From the NCBI GenBank assembly GCA_046330935.1, contig JAXLRU010000007.1:248001-312000 (forward strand): a stretch of DNA of 64,000 bases, read 5' to 3'. The stretch is from JAXLRU01 sp046330935 (lineage in GTDB: Bacteria > Actinomycetota > Actinomycetes > Actinomycetales > Kineosporiaceae). How positions within the stretch are numbered: position 1 is the stretch's first letter; each line of letters opens with the position of its first letter. The notes under the pieces were generated by a model. That model made no database searches. It was given only the letters and a program-made list of their open reading frames with translations, and was not told the origin of the DNA. Positions 47,617 through 57,400 of this stretch are shown piece by piece. Position numbers and translations under genes: made by a program.

Positions 47617-48882
47617 GTGGCGGCCGACAGCAGCCAGCACGTGTTCCAGCGGGTCATGCGCGGGTACGACCCCCTCCAGGTCGACGAGAAGCTCGCCGCG
47701 CTCGAGCAGTCCCTCACCAACGCGCGCAAGCGCGGTGAGGAGCTGGAGCAGCGCACCGACAAGCTGAGCCGCGACCTGGACGACGCCCACCGTCAGCTGC
47801 GCGAGGTCGAGCGCCCCTCCTACGCCGGCCTCGGCGCACGGATCGAGCAGCTGCTGCGCCTGGCCGAGGAGCAGGCCAGCGACGTCATCGCCGCCGCGAC
47901 GAAGGAGGGCGAGGAGACCCTCGCCAAGGCGCAGGCGACCGCCGCCCACATCCGTGCCGTCGCCCAGACCGAGTCCTCCGACCTGCTGGCGAGCGCCAAG
48001 CGCGAGTCCGACCAGCTCCGCCAGGCCTCCACGACCGAGGCGCAGGACATCGTCTCCAGCGCCACGCGCAAGGCCGAGGAGCTGGTCTCGGCCGCCGAGC
48101 GCGAGGCCGAGAAGCTCAAGTCCACGACCGAGCACGAGACGTCCGAGAAGCGCGCCACCGCCGAGCGCGAGGTCTCGCGGCTGCGGGCCACCGCCGAGCG
48201 CGAGGTCACCGAGCTGCGGGCGGCCGCCAAGCGCGACGCCGACGACCTGCGCGCCGGGGCCAAGCGCGAGGCCGACGAGATGCGCGCCTCCGCCACGAAG
48301 GCGCTCGAGGACGCGCGCCTGCGGGCCGAGGAGATGAACACCGAGCTCGACCTCCAGCTCGCGGCCCGCCGCGAGGAGGCCGAGCGCCAGGACGCCGAGC
48401 GGCACGAGCAGGCCGTGGCGCAGGCCACGCAGCTGGTGGCCGAGGCCGAGCAGCGCGCCGCCGCCACCGAGCAGCGCGCGAAGAAGGCCCTGGAGCAGGC
48501 CGAGGCCGTGCGGCGCGACGCCGACGAGCACGCGAAGTCGCTCGTGGGCAACGCCCGGCGCAACGCCGAGCGGACGCTGACCGAGGCCCGTACCGCCGCC
48601 GACTCCATGATCGCCACGGCGCAGTCCGAGGTGGACCAGACGCGGCGCACCGCCCAGCGCCAGGTGGACGAGCTCAACCGTCAGCGCGACAGCATCACCG
48701 CCCACCTCGACCAGCTGCGGGCCCTGCTGGGCGGCGGCATGCCCAACCTCTCGGTCGGGACCGCCCTGGCCGGGGCCCCCACGCCCGAGGCGCTGCCCGC
48801 GGCCCCCGCCGCGGCTGCGGCGACGCCGACCTCCGTCGTCCTCGAGGACGACGCGGTCAGCGCGGGCGCCGAGAAGGCCTGA
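47617..48882 (+). CDS. Scy/FilP/DivIVA-like coiled-coil polarity protein
   Basis: A 421-residue, almost wholly alpha-helical protein. The N-terminus (HVFQRVMRGYDPLQVDEKLAALE) resembles the membrane-seeking start of DivIVA and Scy proteins, and GLGARIEQLLRLAEEQASDVI is typical of the actinobacterial Scy/cellulose-binding-protein-like group. From about residue 60 to 370 it is a long coiled coil with repeats of the type xxAEREVxxLRATAxRE; an Ala/Pro-rich tail ends it. In streptomycetes such proteins organise the growing tip; here a role in cell pole or shape is likely by analogy. GAGGAGG lies five bases before GTG. Confidence 0.82.
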   Translation: MAADSSQHVFQRVMRGYDPLQVDEKLAALEQSLTNARKRGEELEQRTDKLSRDLDDAHRQLREVERPSYAGLGARIEQLLRLAEEQASDVIAAATKEGEETLAKAQATAAHIRAVAQTESSDLLASAKRESDQLRQASTTEAQDIVSSATRKAEELVSAAEREAEKLKSTTEHETSEKRATAEREVSRLRATAEREVTELRAAAKRDADDLRAGAKREADEMRASATKALEDARLRAEEMNTELDLQLAARREEAERQDAERHEQAVAQATQLVAEAEQRAAATEQRAKKALEQAEAVRRDADEHAKSLVGNARRNAERTLTEARTAADSMIATAQSEVDQTRRTAQRQVDELNRQRDSITAHLDQLRALLGGGMPNLSVGTALAGAPTPEALPAAPAAAAATPTSVVLEDDAVSAGAEKA

Positions 48883-48895
48883 CCGGCCGAGCTCC

Positions 48896-49711
48896 TCAGG
48901 CGCCGACCCGGGCGAGCAGGTCGCGCAGGGCCGCCGCCACGGCGTCGGGGTCCTCCAGGGGGCTGAGATGCCCGCACGCGGGCACGGTCACCAGCACGGC
49001 GTCCGCGAGGGTCTCGGCCATCGACGCGGCGGCGGCGGGCGGGGTCGGCACGTCCTCCTCCCCCACCACCACGGTGGCGGGCACCGACAGCGCCGCGAGC
49101 ACGCCGCGGGAGTCGGGCCTGCCCGCCATCGCACGCTGCGACCAGGCCAGCCCGGCGGGATCCGCGGCGCGCACCCACTCCGCGACCTCGGCCACGAGCT
49201 CGCCGCGCTCGCGCACGGTGGTGGCGCCCAGCAGCGTCGTCGGCAGGGCTGCGAGCGCGCGCGTCCCCTCGGGCCCCTCCAGCGCCTGCGCCGTCCGCAG
49301 CCGGTTCGCCCGCGCGTCCTCCGCATCGGCCTCGGCCTTGGTGTCCACGAGGGCAAGCCCCGCCAGGGTCGGCCCTCCCGGCACCGGCCCGGCCTCGGCC
49401 TGCGTCCGGGCCAACGCCATCGCCACGTACCCGCCCATGGAGACCCCGGCGACCACGAACGGTCCCGTCCCGAGCCCGCGGAGGACCTCCAGGACGCCCT
49501 CGGCGGAGAAGGAGACGTCGGGCTCGGCGTCGGGGACCGCGCTCCGCCCGCAGCCGGGCAGGTCCACGAGCACGCAGCGGACGGCGGGCAGCCTGTCGGC
49601 CACCCCCTGCCACATCCGGCGGTCGAGGGGGAAGGCGTGCAGCAGGACGAGCGTGGGCCCGGTCGCGTCGGCGGGGCCCGTGAGGTGGTGGGCGAGCACG
49701 GCGTCCTCCAC
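48896..49711 (-). CDS. alpha/beta hydrolase
   Basis: A 271-residue alpha/beta-fold hydrolase. The oxyanion region LVLLHAFPLDRRMW, the nucleophile elbow VAGVSMGGYVA (Ser at about 100), an acid in VVVGEEDVPTPP and the catalytic His in PACGHLSPLEDP form a complete triad. The class covers esterases, lactonases and MenH-like lyases; the substrate is not evident. GTG at 49711 gives a normal N-terminus (VEDAVLAHHLTGP). It follows the zinc-finger gene by 11 bases and may be co-transcribed with it. Confidence 0.88.
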   Translation of the reverse strand: MEDAVLAHHLTGPADATGPTLVLLHAFPLDRRMWQGVADRLPAVRCVLVDLPGCGRSAVPDAEPDVSFSAEGVLEVLRGLGTGPFVVAGVSMGGYVAMALARTQAEAGPVPGGPTLAGLALVDTKAEADAEDARANRLRTAQALEGPEGTRALAALPTTLLGATTVRERGELVAEVAEWVRAADPAGLAWSQRAMAGRPDSRGVLAALSVPATVVVGEEDVPTPPAAAASMAETLADAVLVTVPACGHLSPLEDPDAVAAALRDLLARVGA

Positions 49712-49722
49712 GAGGAGTGGGG

Positions 49723-50073
49723 TCAGCGGCGGGTGGGGCGCCGCCCGCCGTTCCAGCACGCGGTGTGCCAGTGCCGCCGATCCTCCACCCCGCCGAAGCC
49801 GATCGGGTCGGCGGGCCACACCACGACGTGCGGGACGCGCGGCGGGATCTCCTGGTCGCAGCCGGGGCAGCGGTAGGCCTTCGTGGCCGCCGCACCGCTG
49901 ACCGAACGCACCCGCCACTGCCGCCCGTCGCGTTCCACGCCGCGTTCGAGCCCCGCCAGCACGCGGTCGGCGTCCAGGCCCTCGTCGTCGTCCGCCGCCG
50001 GCGACGCCCACGGCCGCCCGCGCCTGCCAGGGGGCGGCGTGGCGGCGCGACGGGGACGGTTGCTGCGGGGCAC
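49723..50073 (-). CDS. conserved actinobacterial zinc-finger protein
   Basis: A 116-residue protein with an Arg/Pro-rich N-terminus and a C-terminal metal-binding region: AYRCPGCDQEIPPRVPHVVVWPAD then RRHWHTACWN. The CxxC pair plus His/Cys near the end suggest a zinc ribbon. Similar proteins, often labelled ATP/GTP-binding, are found across actinomycetes without known function. GTG at 50073 is chosen because GAGACT lies six bases upstream; GTG at 50091 would add six residues. Confidence 0.75.
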   Translation of the reverse strand: MPRSNRPRRAATPPPGRRGRPWASPAADDDEGLDADRVLAGLERGVERDGRQWRVRSVSGAAATKAYRCPGCDQEIPPRVPHVVVWPADPIGFGGVEDRRHWHTACWNGGRRPTRR

Positions 50074-50085
50074 CGCTCCAGTCTC
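50074..50085 (-). promoter_or_regulatory. leaderless promoter -10 for the zinc-finger gene
   Basis: GAGACT (50080-50085), then GGAGCG, then GTG at 50073. The GGAG in the gap could also be read as a close ribosome site. Confidence 0.35.
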
Positions 50086-50146
50086 GCCCACGCGGGGTGC
50101 ACCATGGGAGGCACCCGTGCCGTCACCGACCCGACCGGAGGACCGC

Positions 50147-50377
50147 GTGCCCCGCTACGACGTCCGCTGCCGCACCTGCGCGACGACGTTCGAGATCTCC
50201 CGACCCATGGACCGCGCCGACGAGCCCGCGCCCTGCCCGCACGGCCACGAGGACACGGTGCGCCTCCTGGGCACCGTCGCCCTCACGGGCGCGCGCGGGG
50301 GCACGTCGGGACGCGCGTCGGCGCCGGCTGCGGGCGGTGGCGGCTGCTGCGGCGGGGGCTGCTGCGGAGCCGGTTAG
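50147..50377 (+). CDS. FmdB-type zinc ribbon protein
   Basis: A 76-residue protein of the FmdB/CxxC_CxxC_SSSS family. It starts VPRYDVRCRTCATTFEISRP, has the first CxxC (CRTC) and a second metal pair in PCPHGHED, and ends in a Gly/Cys-rich tail (GGGGCCGGGCCGAG). The family is widespread but its role is not settled. GGAGG at 50137-50141 lies five bases ahead of GTG at 50147. Confidence 0.82.
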   Translation: MPRYDVRCRTCATTFEISRPMDRADEPAPCPHGHEDTVRLLGTVALTGARGGTSGRASAPAAGGGGCCGGGCCGAG

Positions 50378-50386
50378 GCTGCACGC
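50375..50386 (+). promoter_or_regulatory. leaderless promoter -10 for nucS
   Basis: TAGGCT (50375-50380), then GCACGC, then GTG at 50387. It overlaps the stop of the FmdB-type gene. Confidence 0.55.
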
Positions 50387-51082
50387 GTGCGTCTGGTCAT
50401 CGCCCGGTGCTCGGTGGACTACGCCGGCCGGCTCACCGCCCACCTCCCCCTCGCCACGCGGCTGATCCTGCTCAAGGCCGACGGGAGCGTGCTCGTCCAC
50501 TCCGACGGCGGCTCCTACAAGCCCTTGAACTGGATGAGCCCGCCCTGCACCGTCGCCGTCGCCGCGGCGGACGGGGCAGCCGCCGCTGCGGGCGCGGAGC
50601 AGACGTGGACGGTTCAGCACGGCAAGTCCGACGACCGGCTGATGATCCACGTGCACGAGGTGCTGCACGACTCCAGCCACGACCTGGGCATGGACCCGGG
50701 CCTGGTGAAGGACGGTGTGGAGGCGCACCTGCAGGCCCTCCTCGCCGAGCACGTCGCCACGTTCGGCGAGGGGTACAGCCTGGTCCGGCGCGAGTACATG
50801 ACGGCGATCGGCCCCGTCGACCTGCTGCTCAAGGACCCTCGCGGGCGCACCGTGGCCGTCGAGGTGAAGCGGCGCGGCGAGATCGACGGCGTCGAGCAGC
50901 TGACCCGCTACCTCGACCTCCTCAACCGCGACCCGCTGCTCGCCCCCGTCGAGGGCGTCTTCGCGGCCCAGGAGATCAAGCCGCAGGCGCGGGTCCTCGC
51001 CAACGACCGCGGCATCCGGTGCCTCACGGTCGACTACGACCGCCTGCGCGGCGTCGACGACACCGAGCACAAGCTCTTCTGA
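50387..51082 (+). CDS. nucS: mismatch endonuclease NucS/EndoMS
   Basis: A 231-residue NucS, which cuts both strands at mismatches and replaces MutS/MutL in most actinomycetes. The N-terminal DNA-binding/dimer domain starts MRLVIARCSVDYAGRLTAHLP; the C-terminal RecB-like nuclease has GPVDLLLKD and AVEVKRRGEIDGVEQLTRYL with the catalytic Asp, Glu and Lys. It ends GVDDTEHKLF, a sliding-clamp-binding-type tail. GTG at 50387 is supported by the leaderless TAGGCT and the family start. Confidence 0.96.
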   Translation: MRLVIARCSVDYAGRLTAHLPLATRLILLKADGSVLVHSDGGSYKPLNWMSPPCTVAVAAADGAAAAAGAEQTWTVQHGKSDDRLMIHVHEVLHDSSHDLGMDPGLVKDGVEAHLQALLAEHVATFGEGYSLVRREYMTAIGPVDLLLKDPRGRTVAVEVKRRGEIDGVEQLTRYLDLLNRDPLLAPVEGVFAAQEIKPQARVLANDRGIRCLTVDYDRLRGVDDTEHKLF

Positions 51083-51136
51083 GGCCGCCACCCGCGCGTC
51101 GTCCCCGCCGACCTCGCCGCGACCGCCACCGTGGGT

Positions 51137-51148
51137 GATGATCGGGGG
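51137..51148 (+). promoter_or_regulatory. leaderless promoter -10 for the D-amino-acid oxidase
   Basis: GATGAT (51137-51142), then CGGGGG, then ATG at 51149. Confidence 0.35.
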
Positions 51149-52210
51149 ATGACGCAGCGGGTCACGGTCGTCGGGGCAGGGGTCGTCGGGTTGTCGTGCG
51201 CGGTCCGGCTGGCCGAGGCCGGGAGGGACGTGGCCGTCCTCGCCCGCGACCTGCCCGGGGAGACGACGTCGTCGATGGCCGGGGCGCTGTGGCTGCCCGG
51301 CCCGCCGCCCGCCGATCCCCGCTGGACGGCGTGGGCGTGGGACACCTGGGACGAGCTGGCCCGCCTGGCCCGCGCCGACGACGCGGCCACCGGCGTCCGC
51401 CTGCTGCCCGGCACGATCACCCACCGCCGCCGTCCCCCCGCTCCCCCCTGGCCCTTCCGCCCGCGCACGGTGGACCTCGACTCCCCCACCGCCGTAGCCG
51501 CCGCCCGGCCGCTGCCCGCGGTGGACGAGGTCCTCGACCCCGCCCCCGGCTTCGGCTACGGCCTGCGCACCGACCCCGTCCCCGTCGTCGACATGCCCGT
51601 CCACCTCCTCCACCTGCGGCGCCGCCTCGAGGCGGCGGGCGGCAGCCTCACCCGGATGCCCCTGCCCGCCCTGCCCACCCGCGGGCTCGTCGTCAACGCG
51701 ACCGGCCTGGCCGCCCGCGTGCTGACCCCCGACCCGGCGGTGCGCCCGTTGACCGGCCAGTCGGTGGTGCTCGAGGACCCGGGGCTGGAGGGGTGGTGGT
51801 ACGACGGGGACGACGCCGGCAGCGTCCGCACCTACGCCGTGCCGCACGGAGGGCGGGTGGTGGTCGGGGGCACGGCCGTCCTCGACCAGTGGTCGACCGA
51901 TCCCGACCCCGCCACCGGCGAGCAGATCCTGGCCCGGGCGCGGGCGATGGTGCCGCAGCTGGCGGATGCCCGCGTGCTGGCGCACCGGATCGGGATGCGT
52001 CCGTGGCGGCCGTCGGTGCGCCTGGAGGCCGAGCGGCGCCCGAACCGCGACGACGCCGCCCACGTCGTCGTCCACTGCTACGGGCACGGCAGCGACGGCG
52101 TGGCCCTGGCGTGGGGTTGCGCGGGCGAGGTGCTGGCGCTGGCGGAACAGGTCGCGGCCGGCCCCTCCGGGCCGCCCACGTCACCGGCGGCTGCCAGACT
52201 TCCGGCGTGA
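51149..52210 (+). CDS. D-amino-acid oxidase
   Basis: A 353-residue FAD enzyme oxidising D-amino acids to keto acids, ammonia and peroxide. It has the dinucleotide-binding start VTVVGAGVVGLSCAVRLAEAG, the family's SSMAGALWLP block that contacts FAD, and the C-terminal signature HVVVHCYGHGSDGVALAWG. ATG at 51149 places the GxGxxG motif at the normal distance from the N-terminus. The next gene starts in its stop codon (GTGA). Confidence 0.92.
   Translation: MTQRVTVVGAGVVGLSCAVRLAEAGRDVAVLARDLPGETTSSMAGALWLPGPPPADPRWTAWAWDTWDELARLARADDAATGVRLLPGTITHRRRPPAPPWPFRPRTVDLDSPTAVAAARPLPAVDEVLDPAPGFGYGLRTDPVPVVDMPVHLLHLRRRLEAAGGSLTRMPLPALPTRGLVVNATGLAARVLTPDPAVRPLTGQSVVLEDPGLEGWWYDGDDAGSVRTYAVPHGGRVVVGGTAVLDQWSTDPDPATGEQILARARAMVPQLADARVLAHRIGMRPWRPSVRLEAERRPNRDDAAHVVVHCYGHGSDGVALAWGCAGEVLALAEQVAAGPSGPPTSPAAARLPA
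52195..52206 (+). promoter_or_regulatory. leaderless promoter -10 inside the oxidase 3' end
   Basis: CAGACT (52195-52200), then TCCGGC, then GTG at 52207. It may give the lyase gene its own transcript besides coupling to the oxidase. Confidence 0.35.
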
Positions 52211-53391
52211 GCTCCCTGCCCCCCGACCTCGCGGCCCTGCCCGACTTCGACCTCGACGACGACGAGCTGCGTGCCGCGGGCACCGCGAAGTGGGGCGCGG
52301 CGCCGGCCGGGGTGCTGCCCGCGTGGGTCGCCGAGATGGACGTGCGCGGCTGTCCGCCCGTGGTCGAGGCCGTGCTCGCGGCCGTGCGGGCCGGGCGCAC
52401 CGGCTACGCCGATCTCTCCGCCGCCAACGGCCTCGCCGAGGCCACCACGGCCTTCCTGCTCGCCGAGTTCGGCTGGCAGGTGGACCCGGCCGAGGTGACC
52501 GCCACCGCCGACGTCATGGCGGGGATCCGCCTCGTCCTGGAGACCTGCTGCGAGCCCGGGCCGGTCGTCGTCCCGGTGCCGACGTACCCGCCGTTCCTCG
52601 CGGTCGCGCCGCTCACCGGTCGCGACGCCGTGCGCGTCCCCCTGACGGCCACCGGCGGGGGCGTCCCCGCCCTCGACCTGTCCGCGATCGGTGCGGCCCT
52701 GGCGGCAGGCGCCCGCACCGTGCTGCTGTCCTCGCCCCACAACCCCAGCGGCAGGGCGTTCACCCGTGCGGAGCTGGAGGGCCTGCGCGACGTCGTTTTG
52801 GCACGGGGTGCGCGCGTCATCAGCGACGAGATCCACGCCCCGCTGGTGCTCGCCCCCGGGCGGTCGCACGTGCCCTTCGCCTCCCTCGACGGCGCCGGCG
52901 GGTGCACCGTGACCGTCCTGGCGGCCTCCAAGGCCTGGAACGTGGCGGGGCTCAAGTGCGCGCAGATCGTCACGAGCAACCCTGCCGACCGGGCGCGCCT
53001 GCGGGCCGTGGCGCACGTGGCGAACGGCGGCACGTCCCCGCTGGGCGTCGTCGCGACGGTGGCCGCCTACCGCGAGGGAGGCGCCTGGCTCGCGGCCCTG
53101 AGGGAGCAGCTGTCCGCGCGCCTCGACCAGCTCATGGCCACGGCCGCTCGCGACCTGCCGGGGGTGAGGGTGGTGCGGCCCGAGGCCACGTACCTGGCGT
53201 GGCTGGACGCCTCCGCCTACGCCACGGGCGAGAGCTGGGACGCCGCGGCCTCGGCCCTGCGCGGGGGCGTCATGCTCAGCCGCGGCCCCGACTTCGCCGC
53301 GCCGGCGACGCATGCCCGGCTCAACGTGGCCACGTCCGCGGAGCGCCTGGAGCGCATCCTCGCGCGCCTGGCCGAGGCATGGGCGGGCTGA
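52207..53391 (+). CDS. MalY/PatB-type aminotransferase, putative cystathionine beta-lyase
   Basis: A 394-residue fold-type I PLP enzyme. LLSSPHNPSGRAFTRAEL, VISDEIHAPLVLAPG and the PLP lysine in AASKAWNVAGLKCAQ place it in the MalY/PatB group, whose members split cystathionine or cysteine with beta-elimination. TKWGAAPAGVLPAWVAEMDV at the N-terminus is also typical. GTG at 52207 overlaps the oxidase stop by four bases. Whether it acts as lyase or aminotransferase in vivo cannot be decided here. Confidence 0.9.
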   Translation: MSSLPPDLAALPDFDLDDDELRAAGTAKWGAAPAGVLPAWVAEMDVRGCPPVVEAVLAAVRAGRTGYADLSAANGLAEATTAFLLAEFGWQVDPAEVTATADVMAGIRLVLETCCEPGPVVVPVPTYPPFLAVAPLTGRDAVRVPLTATGGGVPALDLSAIGAALAAGARTVLLSSPHNPSGRAFTRAELEGLRDVVLARGARVISDEIHAPLVLAPGRSHVPFASLDGAGGCTVTVLAASKAWNVAGLKCAQIVTSNPADRARLRAVAHVANGGTSPLGVVATVAAYREGGAWLAALREQLSARLDQLMATAARDLPGVRVVRPEATYLAWLDASAYATGESWDAAASALRGGVMLSRGPDFAAPATHARLNVATSAERLERILARLAEAWAG

Positions 53392-53419
53392 GGCCGACTG
53401 AGGCCGAGCGAGCCTGCGT

Positions 53420-53833
53420 TCAGGCAGGCGGGTAGGCCTCGAGCAGGCGGTCCACCTCGGCGGGAGGGCCGCTGCGGGGCGGCAGCACGAGCACCCGGTG
53501 CAGGCGGGCGGCCCGGACCAGCCGGCGTTCCCGCTCGGCCATGTCCGCGATCACGAGGCGCCGCTGCAGCCCTCTCGCGCGTCGATGGGCTCCCACGAGC
53601 ACCCCCAGCCCGGAGGCGTCCCAGATCTCCAGGTCGGCGAGGTGCACGGTGAGGTCCCCCCACCCCGCCTCGATCTCGCGGTGCAGGGCGCTGCGCACGG
53701 GGGCGGAGCTGTGCGTGTCGAGCCGCCCCACGAGGGACAGCTCGACACCGGCCGCGACGACCGTGATGTCCACCCCGTACACGACCCCTCCCCGGACCCG
53801 CAGCTCTGCGAACTGGTTACTGATTGCGCTCAT
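53420..53833 (-). CDS. STAS domain protein, anti-sigma factor antagonist-like
   Basis: A 137-residue protein with one STAS domain: VELSLVGRLDTHSSAPVRSALH, DLTVHLADLEIWDASGLGVLVGAHRRAR. The DASGLG turn has the serine that is phosphorylated by anti-sigma kinases in SpoIIAA/RsbV-type proteins. The tail (LPPRSGPPAEVDRLLEAYPPA) is unremarkable. ATG at 53833 is chosen over further upstream codons since it gives a usual N-terminus; a GTG further in is also possible. Its kinase and sigma partners are not in the window. Confidence 0.82.
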   Translation of the reverse strand: MSAISNQFAELRVRGGVVYGVDITVVAAGVELSLVGRLDTHSSAPVRSALHREIEAGWGDLTVHLADLEIWDASGLGVLVGAHRRARGLQRRLVIADMAERERRLVRAARLHRVLVLPPRSGPPAEVDRLLEAYPPA

Positions 53834-53933
53834 GCAATCACAGATCGACACCTTGCGCACGCAACCCGCCCGGTCGCATCGCCCGTCGGGCACCGCGGCG
53901 CCCCGGCGCCGCGCGGGCCGACCGTTGGCACGG

Positions 53934-53945
53934 CATCCTGGGCGG
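53934..53945 (+). promoter_or_regulatory. leaderless promoter -10 for the DUF2007 gene
   Basis: CATCCT (53934-53939), then GGGCGG, then GTG at 53946; the gap bases are the same as before the 1198 gene. Confidence 0.4.
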
Positions 53946-54266
53946 GTGACCGCCTGGGGCAGCTTCTCCTACGCCTTCGGCCCCGTCGTCGCCCTGGCCG
54001 CCCTCGCCGTGCTCGTCCTGCTGCTGCGCTGGGCCTTCGGTCACGGCCGTTCCCTCGTGGAGCGACGGCCCCGGACCGGCGGCGAGGGCGAGTACGGCCT
54101 GCTGGTCGTGGCCGCGGAGGTGCCCACGCTGATCGAGGCCGAGGTGGTCCGGCGTCGCCTGCAGGCCCAGAACATCCGCGCCACGGTGGCGGCCACCACC
54201 GACGGCCCGCGCGTGATGGTCTTCTCGGGCGACCTGCGCGCCGCTCGGGCCGTCCTGCGCTCGTGA
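53946..54266 (+). CDS. DUF2007 domain membrane-anchored protein
   Basis: A 106-residue protein with an N-terminal membrane helix (FGPVVALAALAVLVLLLRWAF, residues 11-31) and a cytoplasmic DUF2007 (putative signal-transducing) domain: LLVVAAEVPTLIEAEVVRRRLQAQNIRATVAATTDGPRVMVFSGD. Small proteins of this type are common in actinomycetes and have no proven role. It is divergent from the STAS gene and read in the same direction as pduO, 25 bases away. Confidence 0.82.
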   Translation: MTAWGSFSYAFGPVVALAALAVLVLLLRWAFGHGRSLVERRPRTGGEGEYGLLVVAAEVPTLIEAEVVRRRLQAQNIRATVAATTDGPRVMVFSGDLRAARAVLRS

Positions 54267-54277
54267 GCCCCGCACCC

Positions 54278-54291
54278 TAGGCTTGCCCCCC
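54278..54291 (+). promoter_or_regulatory. promoter -10 for pduO
   Basis: TAGGCT (54278-54283) with an eight-base gap to GTG at 54292. Confidence 0.4.
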
Positions 54292-54891
54292 GTGGTCAAC
54301 CTCACGCGCATCTATACCCGAACCGGCGACGACGGCTCCACCGCGCTCGGTGACGGGTCCCGCACCTCCAAGACCGACCCCCGCCTGGTCGCGTTCGCCG
54401 ACGTCGACGAGACGAACGCCGCGCTGGGGGTGGCGCTGACGACGCAGCTCCCCGACGACCTGCGCGCCTGCCTGCTCCAGGTGCAGAACGACCTGTTCGA
54501 CGTCGGCGCCGACCTGTGCACGCCGCTGGACCCGGAGCCCGCCTATCCGCCGTTGCGCGTCACGCAGGACTACGTCGACAGCCTCGAAGAGGCGTGCGAC
54601 CGCTTCAATGCCGACCTGCCGGCCCTCCGGTCGTTCATCCTGCCCGGCGGGACGCCCGCGGCCGCCGCGCTGCACGTGGCACGTACCGTCGCCCGGCGCG
54701 CCGAGCGCTCGGTCTGGGCGGCCCTGGAGACCTACGGCGAGGAGCCCCGCGGGGGCGTCAACCGGTTGACGGCCACGTACCTCAACCGGCTGTCCGACCT
54801 GTTGTTCATCGCCTCTCGCGTGGCCAACGGCCCGGAGGGCGACGTCCTGTGGCGCCCGGGCGGCTCGCGCCAGTCCGAGCCCGCGCACTGA
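54292..54891 (+). CDS. pduO: PduO-type cob(I)alamin adenosyltransferase
   Basis: A 199-residue ATP:cob(I)alamin adenosyltransferase that makes adenosylcobalamin. The ATP-binding start VNLTRIYTRTGDDGSTALGDG, the FADVDETNAALGVAL helix, SFILPGGTPAAAALHVARTVARRAER and NRLSDLLFIASR are all family marks. GTG at 54292 gives the standard N-terminus; TTG at 54283 is less likely. It implies a B12-dependent enzyme elsewhere in the genome, such as methylmalonyl-CoA mutase. Confidence 0.94.
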   Translation: MVNLTRIYTRTGDDGSTALGDGSRTSKTDPRLVAFADVDETNAALGVALTTQLPDDLRACLLQVQNDLFDVGADLCTPLDPEPAYPPLRVTQDYVDSLEEACDRFNADLPALRSFILPGGTPAAAALHVARTVARRAERSVWAALETYGEEPRGGVNRLTATYLNRLSDLLFIASRVANGPEGDVLWRPGGSRQSEPAH

Positions 54892-54906
54892 TCGATCGGC
54901 AGGGGG

Positions 54907-54936
54907 CACGGCCCGGTCTCACGTGACCGGGCTGTG
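54907..54936. terminator. bidirectional terminator between pduO and the DUF2550 gene
   Basis: A 12-bp stem (one G-U pair) with a six-base loop spans the stop of the DUF2550 gene and lies 15 bases after the pduO stop. Confidence 0.6.
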
Positions 54937-55362
54937 CTCCCCGGGCGGGGCCGACTCCAGCCAGGTCGCGAAGCCGTCGTAGGCGGACCGGTCCATGGCC
55001 AGTTCGAGGGTGCTCGCGCCGTAGGCGCAACGCACGATGACGGCGCCCGGGACGACCGCGTAGGACTCCGCCCCCTCGGGGCGCCGCCGGTCGAGGATCA
55101 CCAGGCGGGAACGGGCGAGGCTGCGGCCGGGGCGCGGGCTCATGGTGAACACGCGGAACCAGTCGAGCCGGTCGGACTCGTACCGCGCGACGCCGAGCGT
55201 CCAGCGCCCGGCGGAGCCGCCCATGTCGCGACGCATGGAGCAGTCGAAGGTGCCGACCTGCCGGTTGAGGAACAGGCGCCGACCGATGAACAGCCCCAGG
55301 GCGAGCACCAGGGCGAGGAAGAGCACGCCGACGACGGCCAGCGGGACGATCAGCTCCCCCAC
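54919..55362 (-). CDS. DUF2550 family protein
   Basis: A 147-residue protein with an N-terminal membrane helix (VPLAVVGVLFLALVLALGLFIGRR) and a cytoplasmic domain (GTFDCSMRRDMGGSAGRWTLGVARY, LVILDRRRPEGAESYAVVPGAVIVRCAYG). DUF2550 genes sit right after atpC in many actinomycetes, as here, but their function is unknown. It begins 15 bases after the atpC stop and is probably in the atp transcript. Confidence 0.88.
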   Translation of the reverse strand: MGELIVPLAVVGVLFLALVLALGLFIGRRLFLNRQVGTFDCSMRRDMGGSAGRWTLGVARYESDRLDWFRVFTMSPRPGRSLARSRLVILDRRRPEGAESYAVVPGAVIVRCAYGASTLELAMDRSAYDGFATWLESAPPGEHSPVT

Positions 55363-55377
55363 GCGCGGTGCTCCGCG

Positions 55378-55650
55378 TCAGTTGGTGGCGTCGGAGACGG
55401 CGGCCGTGTCCGAGACGACCGTCACGCGGTCGGAGTCGACGGAGACGAACCCTCCGCGCAGGCGGGCCACGACGTCGCGGTCCCCGGCGGTGGGCGTGAC
55501 CCGTACCTCGCCCTCGGCGAGGATCGCCAGCAGCGGCGTGTGCCCCGGCAGGATGCCGATCTCGCCGTCGACGGTGCGGGCGAGCAGGCGCGCCGCCTCA
55601 CCCGTCCAGACGACACGGTCCGCGGCCACGACCTCGACCGTGAGGGGCAC
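55378..55650 (-). CDS. atpC: ATP synthase epsilon subunit
   Basis: A 90-residue epsilon subunit, consisting of the N-terminal beta-sandwich (LTVEVVAADRVVWTGEA, GEIGILPGHTPLLAILAEGEV) that sits on the rotor; the C-terminal helical hairpin is very short or missing, as in several actinomycetes. GTG at 55650 is chosen over ATG 55662 because ATGGAGGTAGTC directly before it supplies GGAGG at the right distance, and the protein then starts as relatives do. There is a 204-base gap to atpD. Confidence 0.9.
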   Translation of the reverse strand: MPLTVEVVAADRVVWTGEAARLLARTVDGEIGILPGHTPLLAILAEGEVRVTPTAGDRDVVARLRGGFVSVDSDRVTVVSDTAAVSDATN

Positions 55651-55854
55651 GACTACCTCCATCGACTGAGGGGGCGACGTGGTTCGTCGCACCCCGTCCT
55701 CGGCCCCTGGACGCACGGCGCCACGACGGCGATGCGGGCGAGCCAGGAGGTGCTTGAAGACTAGCGGACCGCCGGCGGCGGCCCGGGTGGTGACCGGCGC
55801 GTCGGCCCGGTCGCGCCGGGTGCCGGGCCTACGGGCCCGTCACGCGGCGGCAGA

Positions 55855-57318
<1,464 letters not shown>

Positions 57319-57400
57319 CTCTCTCACTCACTCTCGGCACGGTCGGACGGGTGGAGCGCTGCGGCGGACGTCCCGCCGACGGGGCATGGGGCGAGGCGGT

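Noticed and set aside
47617..48882. Nucleotide repeats in the coiled-coil gene as a CRISPR-like or satellite array
   Set aside because: The repeats are codon-level echoes of AER/EAE heptads, not exact units with spacers.
55651..55854. A missing small gene between atpD and atpC
   Set aside because: No frame with a ribosome site or plausible composition is present; only short GC hairpins such as cgggcc-tacg-ggcccg near 55827 are seen.
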